Below, in pieces: positions 1-9,600 of a stretch of 16,635 nt of DNA. Under the pieces are notes generated by a model, which saw nothing but the letters and a program-made list of their open reading frames with translations, did no database searches and was not told the DNA's origin. The DNA is from Irineochytrium annulatum (taxonomy: Eukaryota; Chytridiomycota; Chytridiomycetes; Chytridiales; Chytridiaceae). The stretch is from assembly GCA_027600665.1 (NCBI GenBank), contig JADGJL010000633.1, positions 1-16,635 of the forward strand, written 5' to 3'. The translations under genes and the position numbers were made by a program. Within the stretch, counting starts at the first letter, position 1. Every line of letters starts with the position of its first letter.

Positions 1-1708
1 GGGGTGTAGTCCGAGGTGGCGGGCGTCTTATCGGCAGCGGCAGTGGATGAAGGCGAAGCGGGTTTGTAGCCGGACGGAGTGTAGTCCGGCGCGTCCGGCT
101 TTTTGTCGGCAGCCGCAGTCGACGAGGGCGGCGAGGGTTTGTACCCAGACGGCATGTAGGCCGGCGCGTCGGGCGTCTTGTCAGCAGCCGCAGTAGACGA
201 AGGCGACAAAACGGGCTTGTACCCCTCGGCGGGCGCAGCAGTGGATGCGGTGGTGGCGGGGGCCGAAGTGGGCGTGTAGACGCCCTTACCGCCGATGTCG
301 ATGGTCGAGGAAGCGGCAGCGGCAGCGGAGGTCGTTGCGGCAGCCGAGGAGCTAGTCGAGGCAGCGGCCGCGGCAGCGCTAGTGGTGGCGGGAGCCGTGG
401 TGGCGATAGTGGCGGGAGCCGTGGTGGCGGTAGTGGCGGGCGGCGCAGCGGTAGAGGCGGGCGCTACCGGGTCGACGGCCTTAGAGGCCGGAGCGGCTGC
501 GGTGGTAACAGCTGGAGCCGGAACTGCGGCGGTCGTGGACGTGGTCGTAACAGCTGGAGCTGGAGGTGGCGCGGCGGTGGTTGTGACAGCGGGAGCAGCC
601 GCGGTCGTTGTCGTTACAGCAGGAGGGGGAGCCGGAGCATTAGTTGTCGTAACCGTGGCCGTCGTTGCGGCGTGGCTGGTCGGCGGGTTGGTGTTGATGG
701 GACGCAGCGGAGCCTGGGCAGGGCAACCACCGACGCACTTGCAGGGGCCGTCGTTGATGCCCCCCTCGCATACGACGAAGTCACCAAGGCCGGAACCGTC
801 CGGAGCGCTGTTCGGGGCCGCGAGGACGTCATATATCCAGTCATAAACAAGAACTCCCGTGCCGTCCGTCCTGGTAATTTCCCAGTGGTTGATCCAGCCG
901 TACGTCACGGTCATGTACGGAACGAAGCCTAAATAATACAGTCAGATTGCAATATCGCTGTCAAGAGAATTGAATGTGGATAGAAGAAAACTCACCAACG
1001 TAGTTAAACGAAAGGGGTGGTATCGCTATATTTGAATGGGGGATTTTAGACAGGATATAACTGCCTTTAAAAAGCCGTACTCACCAATCTGGTTGGTCTG
1101 GGCGTGCGTGGTGGTCCTGGACTCGCCGTACTCTGCAGTGATCGAAGTCCCAAAGCCATCGAACGTCGCACTGACAGTCACCGAGAGCGACCAGCTCACA
1201 GTGGCGCTCTGCGAATCGCTGATCTGGATGTTACAGCCGTCAGGCCTGGCGCACGGCATGCCGTTGGAGACGAACACGACATTTTGGGGCCTGTACTCGT
1301 GCACACGCGCGGTGTCGTTGGAGCCCAGGAAGGTGGTCGGCGTGAAGATAGCCGTCTTGCAGCCGACCTGATAGCAAGCGATGATAAAAAGGTTAGCAAA
1401 GGAAAAACACCGGAAAGAGTGATAAGAAGCCGCGTTACCCTGCACTCGTTGCCGTTAATACAAGGCTTAGGGCAGCTAGCGGGTGGGCCGCCGCCGCCGC
1501 CGCCGCCGCCGCCCCTCTTCGCTAGGCCGCGCCTCGCCGGAGCCGACGCAGCAATGGGGACAAAGAAGTCACTCTGCTGAAGTGCCAGAAAGTCGTCGAC
1601 GACGGCGGCCTTGACCTTGTCGGTGATCTCCATGTCGGGGATGTTGTTGCTTGCGGCGGACGCGACAGTCACGGTCGAAAGGGCCGCGAGGAGGAAGGTG
1701 GTCTTCAT
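1..1708 (-). CDS. Secreted repeat- and stalk-bearing protein (3' end beyond window)
   Basis: Function is not recognised. My model has exons 1708-1439, 1367-1085, 1025-996 and 928 to the window edge, giving about 503 residues before truncation; all junctions are GT-AG and keep one frame. Residues 1-19 form a signal peptide (MKTTFLLAALSTVTVASA, cleavage near ASA). A short propeptide ends at LAKR, a Kex2-type site, directly followed by nine glycines. The core, about residues 75-260, holds some eleven cysteines (CPKPC, NGNEC, GCK, MPCARPDGC, VCEGG, CKCVGGC) and alternating Ser/Thr/Val strands (SATVSWSLSVTVSATF), which suggests a beta-rich extracellular fold. Next come a long Ala/Thr/Pro stalk, probably heavily O-glycosylated, and 25-residue repeats. 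A wall- or surface-associated protein is my inference; a GPI signal cannot be judged because the end is missing. The strand pattern loosely recalls beta-sandwich or pore-former-like fungal secreted proteins, but I cannot assign a family. Confidence 0.8.
4..228 (-). repeat. Three 75-bp coding tandem repeats (25 aa each)
   Basis: Units run 4-78, 79-153 and 154-228, each exactly 75 bp. They encode a 25-residue unit of the form YKPxxxSSTAAADKxPxxxxYxPSG in the secreted protein. Identity between units is high but not complete. The array probably continues left of the window. Confidence 0.9.
1487..1513 (-). repeat. Trinucleotide run coding nine glycines
   Basis: Nine perfect GGC codons on the minus strand directly follow the AAG-AGG (Lys-Arg) codons of the secreted protein's predicted Kex2 site. 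After Kex2 cleavage the glycine run would be the new N-terminus. Pure triplet repeats of this kind are prone to length change by slippage. Confidence 0.9.
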
Positions 1709-2683
1709 GGTTGAGTCGAATGCAAGTCGATGGACTAGAGAAGGTGTAGTTCTATGTGTCTATGTGTAAATTCGTGAGAAAAAGGAGCGGAGGGCGGTCT
1801 TAAGGAAAAATTGAAATCAAAAGAACAAGGTCATAGGCGCCCCGCATGCAGGCACTACCGTACGATATCGCGAAGGGTGTAGCAGCGTACAGGGGCGTTG
1901 CGAAGGCGCTTCAGGGAGACCCCGGCGGTCGGCTGTGACGTTTTCGGCACGCGCCCATCAGCCAGAGATCTGTGCCGCAAGGATAATAGATAGAGCCCCG
2001 CTAATTTTTTTATTATCTATCTGATGCTGTACTTAGCTCCTTACTCGACTGCTTCGCCGAGATCGCTCCTGGTTTATTCAAAATTTGACGCCTCTCGCCT
2101 GCAACGCTGGGATCTCCTGGCCACAACTCCCTACCGCGATAGCAATTGGTTCTCTGCTAGACCCCACAATCCTGGTGCATGTGCTTCCCCTCCCGTTTAC
2201 TGTCAGGGGCTTTGAGGGCTTTGCGGCCGCACGAGGTGAGGTACAGAAGTAGTGGCATCTTCACCAATAGAAGATCGCGAAATGTGGGTTTAGAATATTC
2301 AAGTGATAAGAATATGCCATATTGATCAAGGCCCACCTGCGAAGTTGAAGTGGAAGGCAGCTGCATCCCTCTCTGTGATCCGTCTGGGCTAAGCGGCCAC
2401 GGCCAGTCGCTAGGTGCCTGTGTCCCGAATGTAGGGGCGTCAAAGGGTGCTCTCCCATTATGTGTCTTCTTTCCCTTTGTATCTAGTGAGGTGCATATCA
2501 TCGCCGCGCATTTCAATTGCATTTTTACAACTACGTTCAGTTCCATCTCTTGTTGAAAAAAAAAACGTTTTAATCGAGACGTGAGACTTTCAGCGTCTCC
2601 TGGAGCCACGATGCAAAACGTGCATACTGCATAGAGTTTGTGTAAGAAAGAAACTAAACGTACAAAATTTGCACGATCGCCAT
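1709..2683. other. Intergenic region, upstream of the secreted protein gene
   Basis: This holds the presumed promoter of the leftward gene (just right of 1708) and the leader of the tRNA-Ile gene. I see no recognisable domain. The longest open frame is a 150-codon minus-strand stretch, 2157-2609, with no motif and no convincing splice partners. The stretch near 1981-2022 is AT-rich with short GATAATA/TATTATC inverted copies. Confidence 0.5.
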
Positions 2684-2757
2684 GCTCTATTAGCTCAGCT
2701 GGTTAGAGCGTGGTGCTAATAACGCCAAGGTCACAGGTTCGATCCCTGTATGGAGCA
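2684..2757 (+). tRNA. tRNA-Ile (anticodon AAU)
   Basis: A 74-nt cloverleaf without an intron. The acceptor stem GCTCTAT pairs with ATGGAGC (one G-T pair), with discriminator A at 2757. The D-arm region contains TAGCTCAGCTGGTTAGAG (box A). The anticodon loop CTAATAA reads AAU, which after A-to-I editing decodes AUU, AUC and AUA. The T-arm has GGTTCGATCC (box B). Confidence 0.95.
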
Positions 2758-3671
2758 AACAATAAAAGTTGTGCTTTTTCATCATATTTTCTTTTTTCTA
2801 CCGCCTTTAACGCTTCCAAAGGAATGTGCTTCTGATTTTGTCGTTTCTCAGAGAACTGCAGAGCTGACGAGAATGGAGTTCAATTACTCTTCTAACCTCC
2901 AACTATCTTCCAGCTGGCAAGCTAGTTAACGTTGCTCTGCCACAACTATCCACATGCCGATCCGTGGCCATAGTTCTACGCAAACTACACGAAACGGCGC
3001 TGTTGGTCTACTGCGTTTTATGCTGTCACTTGAAAAAAAAAATATACTTCTGTCGGCAATCGCCGATTATTAAATCGAAGAAAATCCCGACAAGCGCACT
3101 TGGGGCCTCCCACAGTTCCCTGCTTCTTACGACGCCGACAAGCATCATCACCTCGCAGCGACTCGGCGTGGCGACCCTGAGCACGGGAGGACGGAGTCGG
3201 ATGTCGCGTCGCGACCAAATTCCCGCTGACGATCCTGCCGACGAAACGAGTCCACGATAGTTGCGATGGGAACTACCCCTCATCTTGGTGATTTAGCTGC
3301 GGATACACCGAACCTACGTCGTGCCTCCCCACCCAACACGGATATGGCCAACAAGGCCAATCATAAACGCGCTTTCCGTGATGTCGATGGCGGAGAGTAG
3401 AGTGTTGGACACGTCGCTGAGTTTCGCTCTCGGCGGCGTGTGGCTTGAGGGTGTCGTTGGTGTAATAACAACCGATTGGGGGCAAGGTGCATCATGTTGG
3501 CCGCGTTGGTCGCTAAGAGGCAAAGGTATATACAAGCACATTGTCGTGTAATAAATATAAATACATTTTCAAAGCATCAGGTAAGTACAATATTAAAAGT
3601 CGGTTGCATACAACTAATAACAATTAAAACGCTTAGGAAGAAAAACGATGAAACAACCACATCGTGGTATC
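2758..3671. other. Intergenic region with a GC-richer island, no supported gene
   Basis: The outer parts are AT-rich. About 3090-3530 is more GC-rich and open over 60-85 codons in several frames on both strands, but no frame shows a domain, a consistent codon pattern or splice sites that join it to another. It may be a decayed gene fragment. Sequence just right of the stop at 3672 would be the 3' end region of the methyltransferase-ATPase gene. Confidence 0.4.
2775..2779 (+). terminator. Pol III T-tract after tRNA-Ile
   Basis: Five consecutive T residues lie 17 bases after the tRNA 3' end, with more T-rich tracts (TTTT, TTTTTT) just beyond. This is the usual RNA polymerase III stop signal. 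Confidence 0.75.
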
Positions 3672-6600
3672 TTAAGCGTCCTCCCGTTGCTCTCTCCTCG
3701 CTTCATAGAGGTACTGCTCCCTCTTCTCATATATAACCGAGTCGATAGTGTCTTCGGTAATCAACCGGTAGATGTGAACCTTCTTCTCTTGCCCATACCG
3801 CCTGCATCTCCCGATCGCCTGCGTCTCCGTAGCCGTGCAAATCTCTTGGGTTGGCGTCAACAGCGGCCCGACGAAGAAAACGTGGTTGGCGACAGTCAGG
3901 TTGGCGCCCGAGGCGCTTTCGTCAATCACGTTGAGGAGAAGCACGTCTTTGCCCTCCTCCATGTTTTGAAACTGAGTTAGAAGGTTGCTCTTCTGGTTCG
4001 GAGTGCCACGGATCTGGAGATGGCCGATATCTGCTTCCGAGAGCGCCTACACGATAGGACTTGTTAAACCACTAGATGAAGGAGCACATGGATAAATGCT
4101 TACTTCCGACACCTTTTCCATCAGGTCCGGGAATTGCACGAAAACCAGCGCCCTCTCCCCAGGCCCCGTCGCGCCCTTCACCTTCGACTTCGCGCTCAGA
4201 ACCTTCTCCTTCAAGATACGTACGAGCTCATACATCTTTTTGCCGTACGTTCCAGACACAAGATCCTTGTCGACTCCGAGGGACGCCGCCTTAACCAGCG
4301 CCGTCTCGTGCACGTGGATCCCACACCCGGACTCGGGGCACTTGTTAATCTCGGCTGCCGCGGCCATGCAGTCGAGCTTACCGATGTGTCCGCAGCAGGA
4401 AAACAGAGCCACCTCGTTGATGTCGAGAGGGCTATCCGCGCTTAGGCAGGGGCCGGGACAAGCTTTCGCGACCTTCAACAGGAGCTCGTCCCGAGTAGTG
4501 TCCGACAGAAGGTTTCGCACAGAGCGGAAAAATCGAAGCGACCGAACGCGCCCGCAGAACTCCCGATAGAGCTTTCGAAGGCCGTGGACAGCTTCCCGAA
4601 TATCCTGAACAAGCTCGTGAATCTTCTTCGAGGGGTCGTACATGATCCCCTGTCCGAAATCTTCAGATTCTTGCTTTTTGCCTTTCGGCGCCTTGGTGGG
4701 TTGACTCTTGCCAGCCTTAGCATCGAACATCGACTTCTTCTGACCACCCGCATGCACGACAATGCAACCCGTCTCCTGAATCATTGCCTCCAAAAGATCC
4801 CGAGCCTCATGATCGTCTTCGTTCTCATTGATGGAGTTCTCGGTCACCGTGAGGACCCACTTTTCAAGTTCCTCGGAGGCCTCGCCGGGTTTCACTTTCT
4901 CCGAAACGTAATCGGAGAAATCAGACCTGCTGCGAACCAGAAGGCGGAGTCCATGAACTGCCTTCAACAGCGCGCCGATCTCATTTGCGCAATTCTCAAA
5001 CTCGCGTTGGCGATATGTGACGATCTCATCACACGTCTCGAGCGCCGTGAGCTTCTTTGAACAACGTCGGGCGACGTGAGCTGGGACAGGCGCCATCTTC
5101 CCTCCGCGTTTCCGCTTCGTAGCTTTCTCGTCCTCCTCCTCCGATTCCTCCTCCTCGTCGCATTCCTCGTTCTCCCCCTCGCTCTCTTCATCGCTGGCAG
5201 CCTTCGTTTTGCCGTTCTCCTTCCCCTTTCCTTTTTTCCCCTCCTCCTTTTCGTCGGTCCGCTCGTCAAGATCAACGTCAAAATGAGAGCACCGCTTAAG
5301 AAGAGCCTCCTCTGCGGATCCCGACTTCCCCAAAGCTTTCTTCATACGGGCCTCCCGGTCACCATCCCCGCTCTTCTTAGTCTTTTTTGCCCTTCCGGAG
5401 TTCATTTCAATTGCGTTCAAATAGTGCTGAAGCTCCAGGTATATCGCCCTCTCAGCTGGGGGGAGATCGATCTTCATGCAGTGTGGAATGGCGGGGATTT
5501 CGTCGATCTCCGCGACATTCTGACGCACAAACCTATCCAAGAACGACTGTGCCAGTTCGTGCCGCCTTGCGTGCCACTGCGGCGTGTGCACCTCTCGGAA
5601 AGCGTGGAACCGCTCGGCACGCGTGGCCTCCTTCCTGCGACGCTTGGCGGCGGCCGAGTTGAAGTCGGCCTCGTCGTCAACTCCGAGGTGAACGCCAAGA
5701 AAGTTCGCAATGCCCTTGATGTCGTGGAAATCCTTTAGTGGTGGGGTGCCCGAAAGGATCCATCGGAAGGACGACTGCAGACCCATCACCGCGACGGCGT
5801 GAATCCGGTTGTCAAGATATGTAAACTCGTCGACGACAACCCTGTTCCAATGGAACATCTCAAACGGCGGGCACTTCATCTTCTTCCAGTCTCGTTGCAC
5901 CTCTGAAGTACTCAAGCCCCACGGATCGTTCGAGCCAAATATCTTTCGCGCTTTCCGCTGCTTCGAGCTACCGTCCGCGTCATCGTCTTCATCTGATACC
6001 GCGGAACTCGAGTCTCCGTCGCTACTCTCCTCCACCACATGATCGTCCTCCTCGCTATCAGAAATGCGTCGCTTCTTGACGGCCTTAGCAGTCGCTTTGC
6101 CTTTAACCTTTGCAATCGGCTTTGACTTCTTGCTCGTCACGGCCTCACCCACTTTGCTGGCCGCCGATGCAGCGTTGACCTTCTTATACATCGCCCCTTT
6201 GTACCGCTTCGAAGGCGCGACTTTCTTCGCGTTGTCGGCTTCCGCAAGCATGGCGTTTTGGCCTTCCTGGATCGACTCAAGCATCTTCTTCGGGCCGCCG
6301 TCGTTGACAAGCTCATTCACTCGAACGCGCAGACCGGCAAGGGCATCAGTGTATCGAGAAATGAAATGCCGTCCGCCCTTTTTGGCGTTTGCAGGAAGCT
6401 TGCACTCCGCGGCGACGGTTTCGAAATTCTCCCAGTACTTCGGCGAATCAAAGAGCTTCGAGCTAGCAACCACGATATCCGCCTTTTCAAAATCTTTAAT
6501 TCTTGCCTTGTTCAGGCCGCTCAAGTCCTTGATAACGAGCAGGGTCAGCTTATGATCTGATTTTCCTAAAAACTTGTCGATTTCGCTCGGCCTTAAAATG

Positions 6601-9600
6601 CATTGGGATTATTTGATAACGAAAAGCCGACGTACCATTGGTTCAACAAGTGTGGCGGCACTAAGACGAGAGTCGCTTTCAGAGGGATCAATCCGTGCGC
6701 CTCCTCGAAGGTCAACGTCGTCTGCAAGTTTGACCTCTTCTGTACGTCAATAAGGCCCAGAGTAATGACTGTTTTCCCGTATCCAACTTCGTCTGCGACG
6801 ACACCGCCTCGTACGGTAACGTTCCTCGTAGCTCTGCCCTCAAGCATCATGCCGAGCGGCTCCAGGCTCGCCTCCGAAACCTCTTCCTCCATGAAGGGCT
6901 CTGCGCTACTCGCCTCCTGGCGAACCATCCATGCTAAAGACCGCAGTTGCTCCGGCCTCAACTTGAGGTTTACGAACCCTGGCGGCTGATTGTGCCCGGC
7001 GTCGAGCTTGTTGGACATCAACTTGAACGGCTTCAGCCTCTGAGCGTATGAGGCCGCGGACAAGGCGGTCACCCGCCAAGAAAGCACCGGGTCCTCGCGC
7101 TTATGCTGCGCGGCTTGGCCGACGCATTTCACCGTCAAGTCGGGGAGGCGCGAGAGGGCGCGATGAATAAGAGACACGTGATTCACGCCAATAGTGAAGC
7201 TGCCGATGAAGCCTGGAGCAACCTCCGCCGGTGCCAGATACAACTGACTAATGAACGCGCCCGGACGATTCTTTAGAGCCTGCTCGTAGACGGCCGCCTG
7301 CTTCGGCTCTTCGATACCCTCGACACCCTTGCCCTTTGCCGCTGGGACCCAAACGATATCAGGTTCGGCAGGGGCACAGCGCGTGCAGGGGGTAGCGTCA
7401 CCTTCCTAGAAAAATTAACAAATGCGATAACAATTGCCAAACAGAAGCCTTTATAGAAGTACCTTACGCACGCCATCAGCAAACATGACTACCATCCAAT
7501 CGTGCATAAATTCCGGAAGCACAATCTTGCCCGTAAACCAAGCAAGCTTCTCAAACACCTCTTTACCCTCTCGAAGTAAGTCGATCTCCTTAATTTTGCC
7601 GGGCGCCGGCCAACCGCCATGCTCAGTGTCGACCCCGTCGGCAATCGGCACCTTTACCTTCACGAGAGCCCTCGCGGCGTCACAACCGTGCCCGTTCGCT
7701 TTTTGGTAGTAGTCGAAGACCTCGGGCACAGTCGCGACCGCCTGCCTCGCCTGCGGCAGCGTACCCATCTCATTGTCGTCGTCCTTGTCTCCAATATCTG
7801 GTTCCGAGAGGACCATCGCCGGGAGAGTTCGCCACACGCCGGGAGTAGTGCAATGGACCTCCTGCGACCCAGGCTTGCAGTGAGGCCTCCACGAAGGATC
7901 AAGAGTTGCAATAATCTCGCGGGTTTCACCGTGTTCGATTCGGGCCGAGTTGTAAGAGAAGACAAACGAGTCCTTCTCGATAAGACCACAAGGCGACGGG
8001 TCGAGGAAGAAGAAGAGCCGGTGAGAAGCATCGATCTACCAAATGCGGCGATGAGAAGGTCAGCTCTTAGCACGATAAAAAAAGTGGTACAAACATCATC
8101 GCGGACATGCAGCGAGTCCATTGCGGTCCCACACTTCGAAATAAGCCGGAACTCTCCGCTGATCGCGGCATCTAGCCTCTCGTCGCCACCCCTAATCTCA
8201 TATCGGCTCCAGACCTTTTTGTCCTTAAATTCGGCCTCGAGCCCGATCCTCGACTCCCACGACAGAACTTCCTCATGGCCCGTTATAGACAGCTTGAACC
8301 CGACCTCCGCCGGCAGAAGGACCGACCACTCGCCGTCAAGCATGCAGGTGAGGAAGCTCTTCGATTTGTCGGAACAGTCCACCGTCATTCTCGCTACGGG
8401 CTTCTTTAAAGCTTCCTTGAGGGCCTTCGATGATCCGGCTGGTGGCGAGACATACAGGAGCCATCTGACCCATTCCCTTTCAATAACCAAGCATAGCCTG
8501 GCGCGAGCGCCACAACGATATGTCAGCGTCCACTTCGTCCTTCTCCTCAAGGACGCGTGGCAGAACGTGCCGATATCATCAAGGGTCACGGCCTGCACGG
8601 TGGCATCTAGCCACTGCTCCCACAGCGTTCCGTCAATCTTCAACTCCGGAACAGCTGTCGCCCGAAGTTCCTCGAGCACCTCCCTCGTAAAGCCGGCGAG
8701 GCGGAGCCTCATCGGTAGGCATTTCGCCACTACGGCCTCGAATTCGTCCACCTTCACCCTGCTCGCCCTCACGACGACCTCCCCGCCCTCCTTCTTAAAT
8801 GTATGGTCCGGCTTACCCAGGCACACGACGCAAGCCGTATGCCCACACTCCCCACACACCTTGATCTCTTTCATAGCAATACCCCTCCTGCCTTCGCACC
8901 TGCACATCCTCGCCGACCCGGCAGCCGTCTCGAGGAGGGTCCCGACCGTGATGGACTCGGTCGGGGCCAATACCATTAGCCGCTCCTCAAGCGCCTCTAC
9001 CCCGACAATGTGATCCATGAGGTCAACCTGCTCCTTCAGGGCACGCTCTTCCCTCGACTTCGCCGTATAACTCTTGTCGGTCTTGCGCTCCAGCACACGC
9101 TCCGCGAGCTGGTTTCCACACAACATGACGGCGGCCATGATGGCGCTGCCGACGACTGTGCTCGACATGGCATTGCCCGCTAAATCCAGGAGGTTGTCCT
9201 CCGTCTCGCGGGTCATGAGGAGCTCGTCGACGGGAATGCCCTGCAGGCCGAGGGCCTCAAGACCAATGATGGGACCGCCGCGGTTGGTGACAAAGGGAAT
9301 GATGTTCGGCGTCAGGCAGGGCGAAATACCAGGCTTAAAGGAGGAGGGCGTACGGTCCACGTTCTGAGACGCGTTCCAGACAATCGTCTTATAGGTAGCG
9401 TCGAATCCCCTTCTCGCCATGGTAAGGTACATGATATCGAGGAAATCAAGAACGCGATCAACCTGTGCCTTCGCCCTATTCATAAAGCATGACGATCTGA
9501 GCTGCGAACAACATCGAAAGGGAAACGGCAGCCATACCAATCGCCCCAAGCGTAATCCGGCAAAGTGCAAATACCGCCCTCGGTCCAGCTGGTCAGAGGC

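Noticed and set aside
295..846. Ala/Val-rich 183-codon plus-strand frame
   Set aside because: It is the complement of the Ala/Thr/Pro stalk codons of the minus-strand secreted protein gene.
929..995. Alternative acceptor (CTTGACAG) inside the third intron of the secreted protein gene
   Set aside because: It would read into an in-frame TAG within ten codons; the TTTAG acceptor ending at 929 keeps the frame open to the window edge.
1981..2025. Short inverted GATAATA/TATTATC copies
   Set aside because: The match is only seven bases in AT-rich DNA and the flanking bases do not extend it, so chance is the simplest explanation.
3314..3541. Possible small minus-strand gene (75 codons)
   Set aside because: Overlapping frames of equal length occur on both strands, and no motif, splice partner or start context singles one out.
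5076..5738. 220-codon plus-strand frame rich in Leu/Phe, looking membrane-like
   Set aside because: It is the antisense shadow of the Glu/Lys-rich tract of the SNF2 half; Leu and Phe come from complementing GAG/AAG-rich codons.
6592..6635. Alternative splice join using the acceptor TTTTTAG just downstream (about 6550)
   Set aside because: Joining the donor at 6635 to that acceptor gives a stop codon within six codons, whereas TTTTAAG at 6592 restores motif Ia and the long downstream frame.
7619..9013. 464-codon open frame on the plus strand
   Set aside because: It lies opposite the methyltransferase/finger exons, which carry clear motifs and splice continuity. The plus-strand translation has low-complexity Ser/Arg/Pro composition and no domain.
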